Below are positions 7,140 to 16,300 of a stretch of 20,104 nt of DNA, in pieces. The position numbers were made by a program, and so were the translations under genes. Where the stretch lies: positions 1 to 20,104 of the forward strand of contig JAAKFX010000019.1 of assembly GCA_011064865.1 (NCBI GenBank), in the 5' to 3' direction. The notes beneath the pieces were generated by a model. The model was not told the origin of the DNA and made no database searches. It was given only the letters and a program-made list of their open reading frames with translations. The number at the start of each line of letters is the position of its first letter. The first letter of the stretch is position 1. Origin of the DNA: Candidatus Anoxychlamydiales bacterium (GTDB taxonomy: Bacteria; Chlamydiota; Chlamydiia; Chlamydiales; SM23-39).

Positions 7140-8339
7140 TTATTGTATATATTGCTTATAAATATGAATGCTTTCTAGAACCATGACTAAAAAACCAACA
7201 ATCAAAATAACACTGAGTGTAATTTTGCCTCCGAAAAGAGAAAAGCTAGATTTGAGTTTATCTTTATACCGACCCCTCCAAACTAAAAGTGCTGGCAAAA
7301 TACCATTTAAAAAGGCTTCTCCAAAACCACCTGCAATACCGATTGCTAAAACAAAAATAGACGGATCTAAAGAGACTAATATAAAAGGTGGAATAAAAGT
7401 TAAAAGACAGAGCAAAAATCGATCTTTGCCATATCTCTTCATTTTAAGCCCATCTCCTAGAAAATCTACTACAGAAAAAGAGACACCTAGCATTGATGTG
7501 ATAATTGCAAAAAGAGCAAAAATTCTACCCATTGATTGAACCCAACCAATACCGGTAATTGCCTGCAAAGCCTCTGTTATTGGTTTTCCAGCTTTCATAG
7601 TTTGTTCTATTACATTTGTGGGTACAGCACCTATTATCAAATACTGCCATAATATATAGATAACAAAAGGAATCAAAGTTCCAGCTAGTATTGAATATCT
7701 CATAAGTTTAGGATTTTGATTAAAGTGAAAAGTCAAAGATGGAATTACATTGTGATAACCAAAAGAAGCTAAAAGAACCGGAGCTGCAAAAAGCATAGTT
7801 TTCCAATTTTGAAAAAACAATTTTTCAATCTCAACATTTTTATTCCCGATAGCAATCAAAGTAAAAAAAGAGACAAATAAAGCTACCATTAAGATGTAAT
7901 TGACTCTATCAACAAATTTTATACCTACGCCAACAATTAGACCAAAAAATAGACCAAATATAGCATATATAGCCCATCCCTTTAAAGTTATCTGAAAAAT
8001 AGCATCGATAAAAGATGCGAATAAAGGCCCTCCAGCTGCAAAATACGCTACCATTAAACAGTAGTATAAAAATACAAAAGTAGATCCCGATAAAATTTTA
8101 GCTTTTTTTCCTAAAAATCTTCCTGTCATCGATAAAACGTTTGCATTTTTAGGCATCCAAAGCGTTGCTTCTAAAAATAAAAGCCCTGTTACAAACATAA
8201 AAACCCAAACGAAAAAAGTAATAACCATAGCTGGGACAAATCCAGCTGTTGCCGTAACTAGCGGAATTGCTAACATCCCCGCTCCGATTGTCGTTCCGGC
8301 AATTAAAAGTGTTACTGAAATAAATTCTTTAATTTTCAT
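7140..8339 (-). CDS. tyrP: Aromatic amino acid (tyrosine/tryptophan) permease, TyrP family
   Basis: A 399-residue polytopic inner-membrane protein with about eleven hydrophobic helices. The N-terminus, LLIAGTTIGAGMLAIPLVTA (about residues 11-30), is the substrate/Na+-binding motif of the hydroxy/aromatic amino acid permease family (TyrP, Mtr, TnaB). Further family features are SFGYHNVIPSL near 202-212 and FVIYILWQY after it. By family it imports tyrosine or tryptophan with a proton; Chlamydia species keep TyrP homologues for taking aromatic amino acids from the host. Substrate cannot be decided from sequence alone. The SD AGGGGA is close to the ATG at 8339. The gene is first in a leftward pair with the 6403-7053 membrane protein and diverges from the DUF167 gene across 239 bp. 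Confidence 0.9.
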   Translation of the reverse strand: MKIKEFISVTLLIAGTTIGAGMLAIPLVTATAGFVPAMVITFFVWVFMFVTGLLFLEATLWMPKNANVLSMTGRFLGKKAKILSGSTFVFLYYCLMVAYFAAGGPLFASFIDAIFQITLKGWAIYAIFGLFFGLIVGVGIKFVDRVNYILMVALFVSFFTLIAIGNKNVEIEKLFFQNWKTMLFAAPVLLASFGYHNVIPSLTFHFNQNPKLMRYSILAGTLIPFVIYILWQYLIIGAVPTNVIEQTMKAGKPITEALQAITGIGWVQSMGRIFALFAIITSMLGVSFSVVDFLGDGLKMKRYGKDRFLLCLLTFIPPFILVSLDPSIFVLAIGIAGGFGEAFLNGILPALLVWRGRYKDKLKSSFSLFGGKITLSVILIVGFLVMVLESIHIYKQYIQ

Positions 8340-8578
8340 ATCTTCCCCTATACATTAAACATTAAATAGAAATTAATTAAAATACTTTGATATACGCAGC
8401 TTTTAGCTACGATGGAAAAGATATGGATGTGAATTTAAAAATTTATAATTTTTCATATCTTAAAATATTACTTTTTTAGTTTTTTTTAAGCTACGAATTT
8501 ATGAAAAAATAAGTTTTAGAAACTACATTCATTGCAAGTCATTGACAATAAGCAGTTTAAATTTACGAGATCTAAACC

Positions 8579-8839
8579 ATGATAATTAAAGTTAAAATAA
8601 CTCCAAATTCCAGAGCTAACCAAGTTATTGGTTTTGAACAAGATACACTGAAAATTAAGATAAAAGCGCCAGCTGAGAAAGGTAAAGCTAATAAAGAGCT
8701 CATCTCATTTTTAGCTAAAAAGCTTAAAATAGCTAAAAGCAGCATCACAATCCTAACTGGGCAAACATCTAGGCTAAAAAAGCTCAAAATTGAAAGCGTA
8801 TCAATTAAAAATTTCACTCAACTCATTGTAAATAAATAA
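8579..8839 (+). CDS. DUF167 / YggU family protein, 86 aa
   Basis: The small conserved DUF167 (YggU) fold is unmistakable: VKITPNSRANQVIGF at the start, then IKIKAPAEKGKANKELISFL (26-45) with the signature AP-x2-GKAN, and SSITILTGQTSRLKKLKI (54-71). Length matches the family (about 80-110). Function is unknown across the family; no catalytic residues are established. The start ATG is preceded by a TTGACA at 8542-8547 but no convincing -10 at the right spacing, and the SD is weak. It stands alone between divergently oriented tyrP and the 8973 gene. Confidence 0.9.
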   Translation: MIIKVKITPNSRANQVIGFEQDTLKIKIKAPAEKGKANKELISFLAKKLKIAKSSITILTGQTSRLKKLKIESVSIKNFTQLIVNK

Positions 8840-8882
8840 TTTAAATTCATTATTAAGTCTTTACTAATAAACGATTTAATAC

Positions 8883-8911
8883 TTGACTATTATAGTGACA
8901 TTTGTTATTAT
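8883..8911 (+). promoter_or_regulatory. Predicted strong promoter for the 8973 gene
   Basis: TTGACT (8883-8888), 17-nt spacer, TATTAT (8906-8911): five of six matches at each hexamer with ideal spacing. Transcription from about 8918 would give a leader of roughly 55 nt, very AT-rich, before the SD at 8961-8966. Confidence 0.65.
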
Positions 8912-8972
8912 TATTAATAATTAGGATTAATTATCCATAATAATAAAATTATAATAAACAAGGAGAAGAAAA

Positions 8973-9590
8973 ATGGTACATTCAAGAGTTTCAGGCTCTA
9001 CAAGTAGATCTGATTGGTCTAACCCTATAAATGCTGACATTAATACTGCTAGTAAAATCAGAGACAATGCTGCGACTATGAAAACAAATAAATTTGTAAG
9101 GGAAAAGTACAAATCTGACATTAATAAATTGATAGATCATATAGATCATACAGAATTAAATTGCCTATATAAATTTATCTTTCATATTAAAATTGCTTTT
9201 TATTCACGTGTTAGTAGTGAAAGCTTTATATCAACGGCACTGAAAATTTGCAAATATTTTCCAGAAGCCAAAAGAGTATCTGAAGAAGAGCCTCCACACT
9301 TTGTTCAAAATAGCGGTATAAGCCCCCCTCATGCTAGCACAACAGCTGATTCACCTGCTCAATCACAAAAGTCCGGAAGAGAAGAACATATTTCAGTTGG
9401 AATGGACGGAATAAATGGCCTAGAGGCTGACAGAAAATATATAGATGCAATTAAGAGACTCAAAAATTCTTCAACAGATCAACAGAAGACAAAAAGCAGA
9501 ATAAAAAATTATATCAGCCAACAAGTACCAACAGAACTACAAAAAGATGCTAAAGCATTTGCTCAAAAACTCGGTATAATTATCTCATAA
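8973..9590 (+). CDS. Hypothetical protein, 205 aa, two helical parts joined by a Pro/Ser linker
   Basis: Unrecognised. The start is fixed by AGGAGA (8961-8966) six bases before the ATG. There is no signal peptide or membrane helix. The first 35 residues are polar and low in hydrophobics (SRVSGSTSRSDWSNP), followed by a helical part to about residue 100, a disordered Pro/Ser/Thr stretch (about 104-135, with PPHFVQ, SPPHAS, DSPAQSQKSG), and a second helical part, YIDAIKRLKNSSTDQQKTKS onward, ending in LGIIIS. This two-domain layout with a signal-free polar N-terminus is common among type III effectors of Chlamydiae, but that is only an analogy. It has its own strong promoter and a shared terminator at 9623, so it is monocistronic and probably well expressed. 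Confidence 0.7.
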   Translation: MVHSRVSGSTSRSDWSNPINADINTASKIRDNAATMKTNKFVREKYKSDINKLIDHIDHTELNCLYKFIFHIKIAFYSRVSSESFISTALKICKYFPEAKRVSEEEPPHFVQNSGISPPHASTTADSPAQSQKSGREEHISVGMDGINGLEADRKYIDAIKRLKNSSTDQQKTKSRIKNYISQQVPTELQKDAKAFAQKLGIIIS

Positions 9591-9622
9591 AAACAACGAT
9601 TGTAAATTAATAAAAATTCGAA

Positions 9623-9653
9623 AAGAGCCTATTTTTTAGGCTCTTCTTTCTTT
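9623..9653. terminator. Bidirectional intrinsic terminator
   Basis: Stem AAGAGCCTA / TAGGCTCTT (9623-9631 and 9637-9645, 9 bp) with a five-T loop. On the plus strand CTTTCTTTTTT follows, terminating the 8973 gene; on the minus strand TTTTCG follows, serving the 9636-9983 gene, whose TAA stop codon lies inside the stem. Confidence 0.88.
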
Positions 9654-9983
9654 TTTCAGAAGCTGCATTTTTTGAACTTTAAGCACATCAATTTCTTTTT
9701 GGATTCTAATAGCGATTTGTCTATTATCATCAGTTAATTTCCAATGTCTTTTAGCAACTTGAAGCTCTCCATCGATAAATTGGAGTACTTGAGCTTGATT
9801 TGCATGTTTTAAAGCTTTGGCTTCATAGCCTCTTTTCATCTCTTCTAGGATATTAATTTTTTTATCGATTTCTTGTATTTGAGTAGCTGTAGATTTCTCT
9901 ATAGAGAAGCCTTTATTAAGGCAAATAGGACTTAGAGCTAAGAAAAGCAAGATATAGATCTTATAAAACTTGAATATTTGCAT
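9636..9983 (-). CDS. Small exported coiled-coil protein, 115 aa, conserved-hypothetical type
   Basis: Residues 1-28 form a signal peptide (MQIFKFYKIYILLFLALSPI, ending near NKGFS). A Cys at 21 in LSPICL is not in a proper lipobox, so a lipoprotein is unlikely. The mature 85 residues are almost entirely helical with heptad-like hydrophobic spacing (IQEIDKKINILEEMKRGYEA; IQKEIDVLKVQKMQLL), so a short periplasmic coiled coil is predicted. I have the impression of a family conserved among Chlamydiae but cannot name it. It diverges from the 10118 exported protein, with palindromic sequence between them, and shares a terminator with the 8973 gene. The SD is poor. Confidence 0.75.
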   Translation of the reverse strand: MQIFKFYKIYILLFLALSPICLNKGFSIEKSTATQIQEIDKKINILEEMKRGYEAKALKHANQAQVLQFIDGELQVAKRHWKLTDDNRQIAIRIQKEIDVLKVQKMQLLKKERRA

Positions 9984-10080
9984 TGGTAAAATTTATTTTT
10001 TAATATTAAGGTAGTGAATTTCAGATAATTCAGCAATTTTTTTCTGGTTTGCTTATATGAGATGCTTTAAAATAGACCTC

Positions 10081-10109
10081 TAAGAGACATTACTGGTCTC
10101 TTAAGAGAC
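10081..10109. repeat. Overlapping palindromes just upstream of the 10118 gene
   Basis: TAAGAGAC (10081-10088) is followed seven bases later by its reverse complement GTCTCTTA (10096-10103), and this overlaps a perfect 14-bp palindrome GTCTCTTAAGAGAC (10096-10109). The result is two alternative pairings and three copies of the AAGAGAC unit in alternating orientation. Only eight bases separate the last copy from the ATG at 10118. It could be an operator or an RNA switch over the RBS; the only SD-like bases (AAGAGA) lie within the last copy. Confidence 0.65.
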
Positions 10110-10117
10110 TTTTATTT

Positions 10118-11125
10118 ATGAGACATTTTAAATATTTTATATTCATTTTATTTATTTTCTCATTTGGATATGCAAATGAGAGCTTTTTCAAAAGCAGATT
10201 AAAAAGCGCTACAAAAGGCGATTTTGCAGTTTTTGAATATAACAAGATTTACTCTGTATTATCTGTTTTTGATGTTAGCTTAGATAAGGTGATATTAGAA
10301 GAGATTACAATTTCAAAAGATAGTTTTGATAAAAAAGTATCTTTTAGAGACTGGATAGAGAGTAGAGCAAAAGAACACACATCTTGGACGATGTATGAAA
10401 TAGATTTAAAAAAAGATATAATAAAAGATGCTTTTAGTATTTCAAAAAATGCATGGATAGATATTGCAAAAACAGAGAGCGTTATAACAAAACTATTAGA
10501 GCTAGATTTAAAAAAGATAAGAGATAGTGAAAGAAAAAAAATAGGAGCCCCGCCTTTGATGGGAGAAGTAGATAGAAGATCTATTTGGCAGCCTATTAAA
10601 ATGTTTGATGGGAAAAAAATATCTAGAGCAAAATTTGATGTATATAGATCTATTTGGCCAGATGATAATAGCGTTTTTTCTTTGAAGAGATTTGATATCT
10701 ATTTTGATGATAGCTTTGCATTTCCATATTTTATTGAAGTAAATAACGGACATATGAGCTATATGATAAAGGCTATTGATAGTGGTAAAAATATAAAATC
10801 TCAAATAGCATTTTTTCCAAAAAGATTAGCTGAAATGGTTGAGATGAGAAAAGATCCAGAAGATCCAGATCTTTTAACTTTAAAAGTAAAAAATGCAGAT
10901 TATAAAGATTTTGATCTATTTGCTATTGATTGTACAAGAAAAGATAAACTTATTCATACAGTAGATTTTGATTTGAAAAAAGAAGATGATTTATCTTTTT
11001 TTCATATTAATTTGAATGATCTAAATGAAGTCTTTGAAAAAGATCATAAATATCGTTTTGTAATAAAGCCTAAATTTGAAAAAAATATCTATATTGAAAG
11101 CTCAGATTTATTCATTTTCAAATAA
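10118..11125 (+). CDS. Exported conserved chlamydial hypothetical protein, 335 aa
   Basis: Residues 1-19 are a signal peptide (MRHFKYFIFILFIFSFGYA, cleavage before NES). The mature protein starts with a small domain containing KGDFAVFEYNKIYSVLSVFD and EEITISKDSF, then HTSWTMYEIDLKKD, a conserved-looking KIGAPPLMGEVDRRSIWQP at about 146-164, and a beta-rich region with FDIYFDDSFAFPYFIEVNNG (about 192-211) and a charged C-terminal domain. No enzyme motif is visible; it is probably periplasmic. From memory it resembles the hypothetical protein encoded next to lepB in Chlamydia (CT021 in C. trachomatis), and the position two genes from ileS and directly before lepB agrees, but I could not align them. 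Translation may be controlled by the palindromes at 10081-10109. Confidence 0.75.
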   Translation: MRHFKYFIFILFIFSFGYANESFFKSRLKSATKGDFAVFEYNKIYSVLSVFDVSLDKVILEEITISKDSFDKKVSFRDWIESRAKEHTSWTMYEIDLKKDIIKDAFSISKNAWIDIAKTESVITKLLELDLKKIRDSERKKIGAPPLMGEVDRRSIWQPIKMFDGKKISRAKFDVYRSIWPDDNSVFSLKRFDIYFDDSFAFPYFIEVNNGHMSYMIKAIDSGKNIKSQIAFFPKRLAEMVEMRKDPEDPDLLTLKVKNADYKDFDLFAIDCTRKDKLIHTVDFDLKKEDDLSFFHINLNDLNEVFEKDHKYRFVIKPKFEKNIYIESSDLFIFK

Positions 11126-11360
11126 TTAGATGCTTCAAAATCAAGACGATAAATCTTAAAATATTTATAAAATATTAACAAAATACGTATGGTTATGAAC
11201 AAAAATGATCTAACTTATTGAAGATCAAAAAAATAACTCTTTAGCAAATAAAAACCTTCATATCTAAGATGTTTATTTTGAGCAAGATATATAGTCTTAA
11301 TAAAATCTTTAAAAGATAGAGTTTGTAAAAATTTCAAATCAGAACTATTATAAATCTCCA

Positions 11361-11384
11361 CTTGTTATTAACAAGTTTTCCACA
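11361..11384. repeat. Inverted repeat joined to a DnaA-box-like 9-mer
   Basis: CTTGTTA-T-TAACAAG (11361-11375) is a perfect 7-bp inverted repeat, directly followed by TTTTCCACA (11376-11384), one mismatch from the DnaA box TTATCCACA. A second weak match, TTATGAACA, lies near 11193. This texture is typical of oriC or DnaA-regulated promoters, but two degenerate boxes are not enough to call an origin. Confidence 0.35.
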
Positions 11385-11396
11385 ATCATCTTTTCG

Positions 11397-11426
11397 TTGA
11401 TAAAATTATTGTAAATAAAGTAAAAT
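11397..11426 (+). promoter_or_regulatory. Predicted promoter of lepB
   Basis: TTGATA (11397-11402), 18-nt spacer, TAAAAT (11421-11426). Transcription from about 11433 would leave a short leader of some 23 nt before the ATG at 11456. Confidence 0.45.
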
Positions 11427-11455
11427 TACATAAATTAAAAAAAATAAGAAAACAA

Positions 11456-13330
11456 ATGATACCAAGCAAAGTTTATAGCTTACATAAATGCAAAAAAATA
11501 CTTAGACATGTTTATACGAGATATAGGAAAAAGAAAAACCTCTTATCGGATATACAAAAAAAGCGTTTTGAAAACATTTTAATGTCCCTACAAACTTCAA
11601 TTGTTAAAAAAAACAAAAAAGCAGCTACAAGAGCTGCAAAAAATTTAGAATCTTTAAGTGATACTTATTTAAAAAAATCTGCCTTTGAACAAGTTGTTGA
11701 TCTATTTTTATCACTTCTTTTTGCAATTTTCGTTGCAATTTTAGTTAGACAGATGTGGTTTGAGCCAATGATAATTCCGACAGGTTCCATGAGACCCACT
11801 TTGAAAGAAAAAGATATGTTAGTTATGTCTAAAACTGATTTTGCAATAAATGTACCTTTGCAACTGAAACATTTTTATTTCGATCCAAAACTGTTAAATA
11901 GAGGATCTATTGTTCAATTTTCAGCTAAAAATTTAGATATAGCAGAGCCTAATTATTTATATTTTTTTCTCTTTCCTGGAAAAAAGCAGTTAGTAAAAAG
12001 ATTAGTTGGAAAACCGGGAGATATTTTATATTTTTATGGAGGAAGAATATATGGCATAGATCAACATGGAAATGAGATTACGGAGCTCTATGCTAGTCCA
12101 TGGTTCAAAGATATAGAACATATTCCTTTTATTAGATTTGATGGCAAAATTGTAATTCCAAAAAATTATTCTAAAGATTTTTATTCTCCTGTTATTTTTT
12201 ATCAGATGAATGAACCTATTGCAATGCTCAATATAAATCCTATGGGGCAAATAGAAAAAGAATTAATCTATGAGCACTCATCTATTTTTACAAAAGATTC
12301 ACAGATCAAAAATTATTACGATATTTTTGGTTTAAATAATTTTGCAATGAGTAGAATGTTATCTGAAGAAGAGGTTAAAAAATATTCAAATGCTTCTTTA
12401 GAAAATGTAGATAAAGCTTCTCTATATTTAGAGCTTACCCACCATCCAACTCTGAAAGATGCGAAAATTATTAGAGATGAATTTGGTAGACTTAGACCCG
12501 CACTCAGTTATTCTACTTCGATAATTCCATTGGATGAAGATAGCTTACAAAAGATCTTTGCGAGTATCTATACAGCAAGATTTTGTGTAAAAAATGGCTA
12601 TGCTTATCGCTATGGCTCAAAATTTATGGATGTTAAAAATCTTCCCAAGTTAGAAAACGTTAAAAATGGATGTTATGAGATTCAAGATGGAATAGCATCT
12701 AGTGTAAATTTTCTTGGTATGACAAAAAAACTTTCAAAAGGCCATCCTTTAAATCAATATTCAATAAAACTTACTAAAACCTTATACAATTTAGGAATTG
12801 AATTTTCAAATTACTATAATCCTTTTAGAAAAAACCAACAGATTGTTCCTTCGAGATACGCTTATTTTAGAGATAAAGATTTTTATCTAATGGGACATTT
12901 GATATTCAAACAAAAAAATCCTACATTAATGAATTTTTTGCATAGAGAGTATCAAAAGCAACAAGCTGCTATTGATCAATATAAAGCTTTTGAAGATTTA
13001 GGCCCTCCTTTCGATCAAAATGGAAAGCTAAATAAAACTCTTATTATAAAATATGGCGTAAAAGTACCTGATAAAATGTATTTAGTATTAGGTGATAATC
13101 ATTCAAATAGCGCTGATAGTAGAGATTTTGGATTTGTGCCTGAAGACAATTTAAAAGGCAGTGTGAATTTTATTTTCTGGCCTCCATCTAAAAGATTGGG
13201 AAAACCTTTTCAACCACCATTTGATAAAATAACATTTCCAAAAATGGTTATTTGGTCTACAGCTTTTGTTATAGCTCTAATCTCTATTATTGTTATAAGA
13301 ATAAGAACGAAAAAACCTCTAAAATTTTAA
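11456..13330 (+). CDS. lepB: Signal peptidase I with large chlamydial-type insertion
   Basis: Membrane-bound serine/lysine protease that removes signal peptides from Sec-exported proteins. A transmembrane helix at about 80-98 (LFLSLLFAIFVAILV) precedes box B, PTGSMRPTL (108-116), with catalytic Ser111. The general base Lys181 is in KRLVGKPGD (181-189), and the C-terminal box GDNHSNSADSR (546-556) is intact. Between about 200 and 540 lies a 340-residue insertion not found in E. coli or Gram-positive LepB; the 624-residue total matches the oversized LepB of Chlamydiae. A second helix at about 597-616 with a basic tail ends the protein. The N-terminal 75 residues are basic and cytosolic. The SD is weak. 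It converges on ileS with nine bases between the stops; as I recall, lepB and ileS are also neighbours in C. trachomatis. The many exported proteins in this window would be its substrates. Confidence 0.96.
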   Translation: MIPSKVYSLHKCKKILRHVYTRYRKKKNLLSDIQKKRFENILMSLQTSIVKKNKKAATRAAKNLESLSDTYLKKSAFEQVVDLFLSLLFAIFVAILVRQMWFEPMIIPTGSMRPTLKEKDMLVMSKTDFAINVPLQLKHFYFDPKLLNRGSIVQFSAKNLDIAEPNYLYFFLFPGKKQLVKRLVGKPGDILYFYGGRIYGIDQHGNEITELYASPWFKDIEHIPFIRFDGKIVIPKNYSKDFYSPVIFYQMNEPIAMLNINPMGQIEKELIYEHSSIFTKDSQIKNYYDIFGLNNFAMSRMLSEEEVKKYSNASLENVDKASLYLELTHHPTLKDAKIIRDEFGRLRPALSYSTSIIPLDEDSLQKIFASIYTARFCVKNGYAYRYGSKFMDVKNLPKLENVKNGCYEIQDGIASSVNFLGMTKKLSKGHPLNQYSIKLTKTLYNLGIEFSNYYNPFRKNQQIVPSRYAYFRDKDFYLMGHLIFKQKNPTLMNFLHREYQKQQAAIDQYKAFEDLGPPFDQNGKLNKTLIIKYGVKVPDKMYLVLGDNHSNSADSRDFGFVPEDNLKGSVNFIFWPPSKRLGKPFQPPFDKITFPKMVIWSTAFVIALISIIVIRIRTKKPLKF

Positions 13331-13339
13331 ATTTAAGAT

Positions 13340-16300
13340 TTATTTTTTCTCTTGCGTGATTTCAATAGTTGTCTTTTGACCATTTATATCCAGTTCTGAG
13401 CCTTCACATTTTTCAAATCTTACAATAGTTGCTAGTATTTCATGATCGATATATTTTTTATGTTTTTCATAGCTTTTTTTCAAAAGATCCGTTGAATCAA
13501 AAATTACATGTATTCTATCTGTAACATTAAAATTTTTCTCTTTTCTAAGCAGGTTAATTTTATTAACTATCTCTCTAGCTATTGCCTCTTCAAAAAGATC
13601 ATCTGTTATAGTAGTATCTAAAGCTACAGCAATATCTTTATCTCTAAAGGCAGCAACACCCTCTTTTACTTTTCTATCTATTACTACATCATCGGAAGTG
13701 AGAGTAATTTTTTGATCATCAATCGTAATTTCAACTATTTGATTATTCAAAATTAAATTCATCTGATCTTGTGTGAAATTTTGAATTATTTTTTGAGCTT
13801 TTGGAAGCAGTTTTTGAACTTTTTTACCCAAAGTGCGAAAATTTGGTTTTGCTTCTAATTTAATAAATCTAGATTCATCTTTTAATAAAACAACCTCTTT
13901 TACATTTAGCTCATCTTCGATTAGATGTTTCTGTTTTTCTAAATAATTTAATATTTTTATATCAGCTTCGATATATGCTTTTGCAAGAGGTTGGCGCACC
14001 TTTAATTTATACTCTTTTCTAAGAGCATGGCCAATACTTACAGATCTTTGAACATAATCCATTTGATTTACTAAATCGATATCTAGTTTTGTTTTATCAA
14101 CTGTTGGCCAATCACATAGATGCACAGATGTTGGCATATCATCTGTTTTTAACTCTTTGTAGATAGCATCGCTTATAAACACAACAAAAGGAGCGGTTAT
14201 TTTGCTCAAAGTGAGTATTACGTGATGAAGAGTAAAAAATGCATCTTTTCTATCTTGAGTATCTTCATCTGCCCAAAATCTTGTTCTAGATCTTCTTATA
14301 TACCAATTTGTCAAATGCTCGATAAACTCGACGATTGGATCGATGGCTTTATTAAGCTCATATTTATCTAAAGCTATTTCAACATCTGAAATAAGCTTAT
14401 TCAATAAAGATATAATCCATCTATCAATGTCAGCTTTAGGATCTTTAAAATCATTTGTCGGCGTCCATTTATATATATTTGCATAGGTTGCTAAAAATAC
14501 ATATGAGTTCCAAAAAGGCAGAAGAATTTGTCTTAAAATAACTGAGACACCTTTTTCAGTAAATTTTAAATCTTCACCTTTTACTGCAGGGCTATGTAAC
14601 ATGTAGAGTCTAATAGCATCAGCGCCATATTTAGAGATAAGAAGCTCTGGTTCTGGATAATTTTTTAACCTTTTGCTCATCTTGTTTCCATCTTCTGCTA
14701 AGATAATCCCATTGACAATAACATTTTTAAAAGCAGGTTTGTTGAAAATTGCACTAGAAATTACATTTAAAGTATAAAACCAACCTCTAGTCTGATCTAG
14801 ACCTTCCGCTATAAAATCTGCTGGAAAAGATGTTTCTGTCATCTCTTTATTTTCAAAAGGATAGTGATTTTGAGCATATGGCATAGAGCCTGATTCAAAC
14901 CAACAATCAAAAACTTCATCTATTCTTTTGTAAGTACTTCCTTGATGCTCAAAAGTTAAATCATCGATAAATTGACGATGTAGATTTGTAACTTTTTTAT
15001 TTGTTTTTTTCTCAAGCTCTTTGATTGAATCCATCACAACAATATTATTATTTTGATCTCTCCATATAGGAATTGGAGTTCCCCAAAATCTATTTCTAGA
15101 AATAGCCCAATCTCTTGCATTTTCAAGCCATTTTCCAAATCTACCATCTTTAATATGCTCTGGAACCCAATGAATTTTCTTATTCGCTTCGATTAACTTA
15201 TCTTTGATTTTTTCAACAGCTACAAACCAAGTCTTAACAGCTTTATAAATCAAAGGAGTATCAGTTCTCCAACAAAATGGATATCTATGTCTTATAGTAG
15301 AGGCTAAAAATATTTTTCCCTCTTCTTTTAATCTTCTGATAATTAATTTATCACAATCTTTTACAAGTTTATTTTCATACTCTTTGATCTCTTTTGTAAA
15401 TCTACCATAGCTATCAACCGGACAAACAAGCTCAATCCTCTCTTTTTTACAGACATAAAAATCTACCTCTCCAAACGCAGGAGCAGTGTGTACAATTCCT
15501 GTTCCCTCTTCTAAATCAACAAAATCATCTACTAAAACTCTAAAAGCATCTTTTTGATCACTAAAATAATCAAAAAGAGGGATGTATTTTTCATCTTTTA
15601 ATTTTATTCCTTTAAATGTTGAAATAATCTCAAAATCATCTTTGAAAAAATTACTGACTCTTTCTTTTGCTAAAATAAAATTTTTGTTTGTCTTTTTATC
15701 TTTAACTTTTGCGTATTCAATATCAGGATGAACTGCCAATGCTAGATTAGAAATTAGAGTCCAAGGCGTAGTTGTCCACGCTAGAAAATATGTATCTTTA
15801 TCTTTTAGCATTTGAAATTTTACAACAAGTGATGGATCATCAACTTCTTGATAATTTAAATTAGCTTCAAAATTTGAAAGTGGAGTTCCAAGTTTTGCCG
15901 AAAATGGCATAACCTTAAAACCTTCATATATTAGATCTTGATCGTAGAGCTGTTTAAATACCCACCAAACAGATTCCATATAAGATAGATCCATAGTTTT
16001 GTATGTATTTGAAAAATCAACCCATCTACCAATTCTGTTTATCGTTTTTTTCCACTCTTTCGTATATCTTAAAACTATTTTTTCACACTCTTCATTAAAA
16101 GCTGCTATTCCAAATTTTGAGACATATAAATGACCTGAGAGCTCATTTGCCTTTTCTATTTCATTCTCTACTGGAAGACCATGACAATCCCACCCAAATC
16201 TTCTCGGCACATAAAAACCCTTCATTGTCTTATATCTGGGTATAATGTCTTTTAAAACGCTAGCTAGCAGATTTCCATAGTGAGGAAGGCCTGTAGCAAA

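Larger units (their letters stand above)
11126..11455. other. 330-bp AT-rich intergenic region before lepB
   Basis: No ORF or RNA gene is apparent. It contains several short inverted repeats (AATATTT-ATA-AAATATT at 11160-11176; CTTGTTATTAACAAG at 11361-11375), a DnaA-box-like 9-mer TTTTCCACA at 11376-11384, and a promoter candidate for lepB at 11397-11426. No clear terminator for the 10118 gene was found. It is the longest gene-free stretch in the window. Confidence 0.6.

Noticed and set aside
7168..7539. 123-residue plus-strand ORF
   Set aside because: It is the antisense of the tyrP coding region, with no SD and no recognisable product.
8401..8475. AAGATATG / CATATCTT arms between tyrP and the DUF167 gene
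   Set aside because: Arms of 8 bp around a loop of about 30 nt are weak in such AT-rich sequence, and there is no T-run or position relative to a start that suggests function.
9636..9983. Lipoprotein call for the 115-residue exported protein
   Set aside because: The only Cys near the N-terminus is in LSPICL, which lacks a small residue pattern fitting a lipobox.
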